Both the position numbers and the translations under genes were made by a program. A stretch of DNA of 64,000 nucleotides from the NCBI GenBank assembly GCA_032209605.1, contig JASFXZ010000026.1, positions 620,001 through 684,000 on the forward strand, in the 5' to 3' direction. Position 1 is the first letter of the stretch. Every line of letters begins with the position of its first letter. Positions 60,036-64,000 of the stretch are shown here, in pieces. Below the pieces are notes generated by a model. The model saw only the letters and a program-made list of their open reading frames with translations, was not told the origin of the DNA and did not search any database. The stretch comes from Mactromeris polynyma (lineage: Eukaryota; Mollusca; Bivalvia; Venerida; Mactridae).

Positions 60036-63000
60036 GAAAAATAATTATGTCAACCTCAACAGTTGTATAAGACAAAATTAATGGGTTCATGTACTCAATG
60101 TGTACTGGGTGGTTACAGTTTCTTATCTATAAATATCCTGAGTTATATAATATTTTGCTTGATGGGTGGGTATTATCTGTGTTGAGGCTTTCAATGTGCA
60201 CATGAAAACACATGGTGCGAACAGAGTAAGGTTCCACGTCTTCCATAAGACGTTTGTACATGACTGTAATAGTGGAGTAATGTCCTTGTCCTTAGGGTAT
60301 TTGTAATGTAACTTAATATGATGGATAAAAGTTATGCAGTCATTTTATAAAATTCATATTGATGATGATAATTTGTGTGTGATATTGTTGGGTACCAGTC
60401 ATAATGCAAGCTGCTTCTCTGGTCCCCTAATATAATCATGGTACTAAAGTGATATTCATGTAATTGGTCTAATAATTACTGAAAGTGTATCATTATAAAA
60501 CAGTGAATTTGAAGTCGGTTATAAAGCTTGTTTCTTTTCCCCTAATGAATGTAAGAATATACTAGGTGTGCATCATTTATACTGAAATAGGGTTGGCAGG
60601 TCACTTCATACCCCCATATTGGTCATCCATACTTAAGTAAGTGGTACTGTGAGGTTTATGTAGGAAGGATGACGGTGTTTGTGTTAGATCTGCATTTTAG
60701 TTGTGTGACCAGATCCAAGTACTTAGATGTTACTGTATTGTTTATTAAAATTGTATTGATCATTTTGTCATGCTCTAGACTAAATTTTTCCACAATATAT
60801 ATATACAATTCTGTACATTTATTTACCATTGTTGTAGGCTTTTCAATGTATATTGCAGTTCCTTATCCTTACGTTACTCTTCCTGTGTCTTTTTGATATA
60901 TCCAACCAAATTTATTAGTGCTTAATTGAATATGTTTCCTGTTCAAGTTCAGTTTGTTAGATTTCACACAGTTATAATAATGAGAAATACTGGACATTAT
61001 TTCACCCTCTCCTTCCTGTGTTCAGACAGACATGTTGTCTAATTGTTCACGTTCCATGATGTATTCCTTATCCTTGGTTGTTTTTATGGTCGCCCAGTCC
61101 TTTCCTTGTGCCCCTTTTTCCTTGCACCTCCTCAGTGCCTAATGTTTTTGAAGATCGTTGTTTTCCCACAGATCTGTGTGGGGAGGCATTGTCTTGTGTA
61201 TGTGGCATTCCCTGTAACAACTTAATCCCTCTGATTTCAATATGTTGCTCTGTCTGCCATAAGATGAAACATACTTATATAAAGAAACTTACTATATATA
61301 TAAATATTTTTATGATATTGAACACAAACATAAGATGTCATCATATCTTTTATGAATTTCTGTATTAGTTAGTCTAGACGTCTAGAAACATAACTAGTCT
61401 TATTTATCTATTTACCTGACTACACAACATCTTTTTAAACTGCGGACTGTCTTGCTGTACAAGAATCCAAATCTGCATGATTGTAATAATGTACATTTTG
61501 TATATTGTATAAACGTATTTACCTCGCAAATCTGTGACAAATTGAAAATGAGTTTTCTATGATATTCTGCTATGATGTTTAATGTTATTTATTTACAATA
61601 TGTGTTATAAAATGTGTTAAAAAGCATTACAGTGGATTATTGTCCAAAGCATGCTTGTGATTACCATAGGGTAATTGTTAGTTATAAAGCACAGTTGTGA
61701 TCAGTTGTTGCAAAATCTGATTTAAGAGCATTTCTATCATTTGTTAAGAAAGATTTTCTGCGAGATCTGTTTTCACGAAATTCTGTGATACCACTAATTT
61801 TTCATGTAAAGGCAATTATATAGTTGCTTGGGAATGAATAAGAAATGTTTGCCTGACATTCTAATCTTTCAGAACAACGTACATACATTAAAACTATGCA
61901 ACAAATGTAAAGTGCAACCTACCAGAACACCTGCACATCTTGAGACGTACAAATTTTGTCTTAAATATTTGTAAAGTTTTAATATGGAAAAATGAATCTG
62001 TTATTGGAGATGCTGCTGTTCTGGAGAGGTTGCACTGTATTGTAGCAGAATATCAGCATTATAAATGTATTATATTATAACTGCATCCGAGAATCCTTTG
62101 TTCTCCACCTCGGGTCATGTAACGAGGTCTCCTGAATAGCATAAAGCTGATATTTTTGTAATCTGTATATATTTTTAAATGCTTTCTGTGAACCATTTTA
62201 CCTTGCACATCTTTGACAAATTGTTATAAAGCTTCCTGATGTTCTTATGTGCATTGTGATGTATTATGAACCAAGAAAAAAACACAAAAATATCCATTGA
62301 TGAATCACCTATTTTTATAAAGCATTCCTGTAACACAGTTATGTAGTGAAAGCATTTTTTCACAAGGTATCTAAAAAATTTTTTAAAAAATGTGAATAAT
62401 TGGAAAAATGAAATGTATGATATTGCACTGTATTGAATAAAGTTAAATTGTAAAGAATGTCAATATGGTAGTTTACTGTATTGTGCAGTATTGTATTGAA
62501 TTATAGTTGGAAATTCAGAGTGTGTGCCCAACAGAATTAAGAGAATATTGTTACTTATCCACTTTCCTGTATGGCTGACTTCACTGCTTGGGGATACATG
62601 TGTTTTTACTATAAGTGTGCATTTTGTATCAAATTGAGATTGTTATGAATTTTACAACTACATGTAGTAAACATTTGCTGTTTTGTTTTGTAAGTCTGGG
62701 AACTTCCAGGCTTATTTTGTTTTTATAAAATTTTATCAGTACATTTTTTAGTTCCTGTATATTTCCTGGGTAATGTATTACTGGGTAATTGTTCATAAAG
62801 TAGATGACCTCTATAGTGAATTAGTTACCTGGTAATCTTGTATTGTAGTAGACATTATGGTAATTATTATACACAATGCTTTGTTAAATTAGTAATATTG
62901 ATTTGAGATCTCTACTTTTACAAACAAAATTAATACATATGGTACTATCAAACTTAGTACCTTTATATCAATTGAGAGAAATTAAAGACATTCAGGTGTT

Positions 63001-63340
63001 AATGTGTCAGCTGTTTTTGGATTGTTTAAGAATGATTCTTAGTTGTCTTGTTGTTGCATGGTAGTTAAGATGTAGTAAATAAAAGGAACTTTTCAGGAGT
63101 GTGAATGTTAAAATGAAAGTAGAAGTAAAATTAGATCTCCAAGATATGTAAGGTATATCTGAGATTAGTCATGCTCCTGATTACTTACCATGCATTAGGT
63201 GGATTGTATAAGGTTTCATTGTGAATTCCACATTATAGATGACAATAACAAACAACTCTGTAGTCATACAGATGGTATTTACTTTGACTCTTGATTATCA
63301 GATGGAAGTTGAAATTAGATTAGAGTAAAGTATGTATCAT
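60036..63340. other. AT-rich, CpG-poor stretch; intron or 3' UTR-like
   Basis: Only short frames occur. Two loosely related segments at 61520-61600 and 62200-62270 ('tttacct.gca.atct.tgaca') suggest an old duplication. No gene, tRNA or terminal repeat recognised. Confidence 0.35.
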
Positions 63341-63345
63341 GAACA

Positions 63346-63506
63346 ATGAGATTGATTCATTTTGAGCTGCCTGTCAGGATGTGAGACAATGTGCTGTATT
63401 GTGACTGGTCATCTTCTCTAGCTAGATTTCTATGCTAGGTAGGTGGGTCATTTATGGTATTTGTTCTTTCTATTCTGATAGGCAGCTCAAAATGAACCAA
63501 TCTCAT
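63346..63506. repeat. Inverted repeat, 32-bp arms
   Basis: 'atgagattgattcattttga' plus 'gctgcctgtcag' pairs with 'ctgataggcagctcaaaatg' plus 'aaccaatctcat'. About 97 bases lie between. A third partial copy ('gatgagattgaactgcttgt') is at 63548. Probably a foldback element. Confidence 0.7.
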
Positions 63507-63893
63507 CTTCCTTGACTGTTGATTAAAAATAAAATTTTCATTAATGATGAGATTGAACTGCTTGTCAGGAAATAAAGCTATATATATTTGAATACATGTA
63601 AGGAATATGAAGATGTTTGCCATTGTTTATGCAGCATTGGTGTATGAAAGACAAATATTCTGATAATCAATATCTATTGTAGTGATTGTCATTAAAGATG
63701 TTAAATTTTGATGTTGGCAGTTTTTTGTAGTGGCAAAATAAAGCGTACCTGTATATTATTGATTTTGACATTAAGACCAATCAAATGTTGTATGAAGGGT
63801 GTTATTTAAATATGCAACAAATTTACAATTTGATTGGTTCACGTTTGATGTTTAACTTCTTTTAACGATATTTCTTGTTTTTTCTATTTGCAG

Positions 63894-63980
63894 AAATAAT
63901 ATTTATGTATGATTATGTATATATGATCGGCTGTGTGTAATAAAATTGATAAATAAAGATATCTGATCTGTTCTGTTCTG
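63894..63980 (+). other. Possible terminal exon with tandem poly(A) signals
   Basis: A strong acceptor (ttgttttttctatttgcag) ends at 63893. It is followed within 65 bases by AATAAA at 63939 and 63952 and then a T/G-rich stretch. One frame stays open for about 15 codons to TAA. This looks like the last exon of a plus-strand transcript whose upstream exons I could not identify. It may instead be an alternative 3' end of the nine-exon gene. Confidence 0.4.
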
Positions 63981-64000
63981 TGAAAATATACTCGGTACAT

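Overview
This is an AT-rich eukaryotic (animal) window with spliced genes, long introns, many minisatellites and many short non-autonomous DNA transposons. The style of the interspersed repeats (155-190-bp modules with words such as 'ttatggccctttg', 'gaccttgacc' and '(gtcc)n'), together with a receptor-type phosphatase-like gene and a receptor tail rich in tyrosine motifs, suggests a marine mollusc, most likely a bivalve. That assignment is inference from sequence style and was not checked by a search. Nothing looks bacterial, and there is no CRISPR array, operon or rRNA.

Left part (1-24 kb) is comparatively CpG-rich. It holds: a 31-bp minisatellite that flips orientation (1-660); the 3' end of a plus-strand receptor gene whose cytoplasmic tail is built from small phase-1 exons, each carrying a Y-x-x-L motif (2571-3689); a LINE 3' end (5.5-6.06 kb); a minus-strand receptor-tyrosine-phosphatase-like domain with a strongly degraded active site (8.75-7.35 kb); a broken integrase-like unit with a serine/proline-rich repeat ORF (13.6-15.5 kb); and a cluster of foldback elements and 160-bp modules (10-18 kb).

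Right part (24-64 kb) is strongly CpG-poor, which in molluscs would fit a germline-methylated gene body. A promoter-like CpG/E-box segment near 24.15 kb precedes a nine-exon coding chain (25,858-32,414) whose splice phases all agree and which gives a 189-residue acidic protein that I do not recognise, with two tiny paralogous microexons. Downstream, 33-59 kb is dominated by tandem arrays of 154, 26, 40, 69, 27, 76 and 713 bp plus LINE and terminal-inverted-repeat debris. The 713-bp array (nine units) has a recent two-unit higher-order duplication. A strong splice acceptor followed by two poly(A) signals lies at the right edge.

Most long open frames are artefacts of tandem repeats whose unit has no stop codon. 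The best-supported genes are the nine-exon gene, the phosphatase-like gene and the tyrosine-motif receptor tail. The last two are neighbours in convergent orientation. Whether that pairing is functional is speculation.
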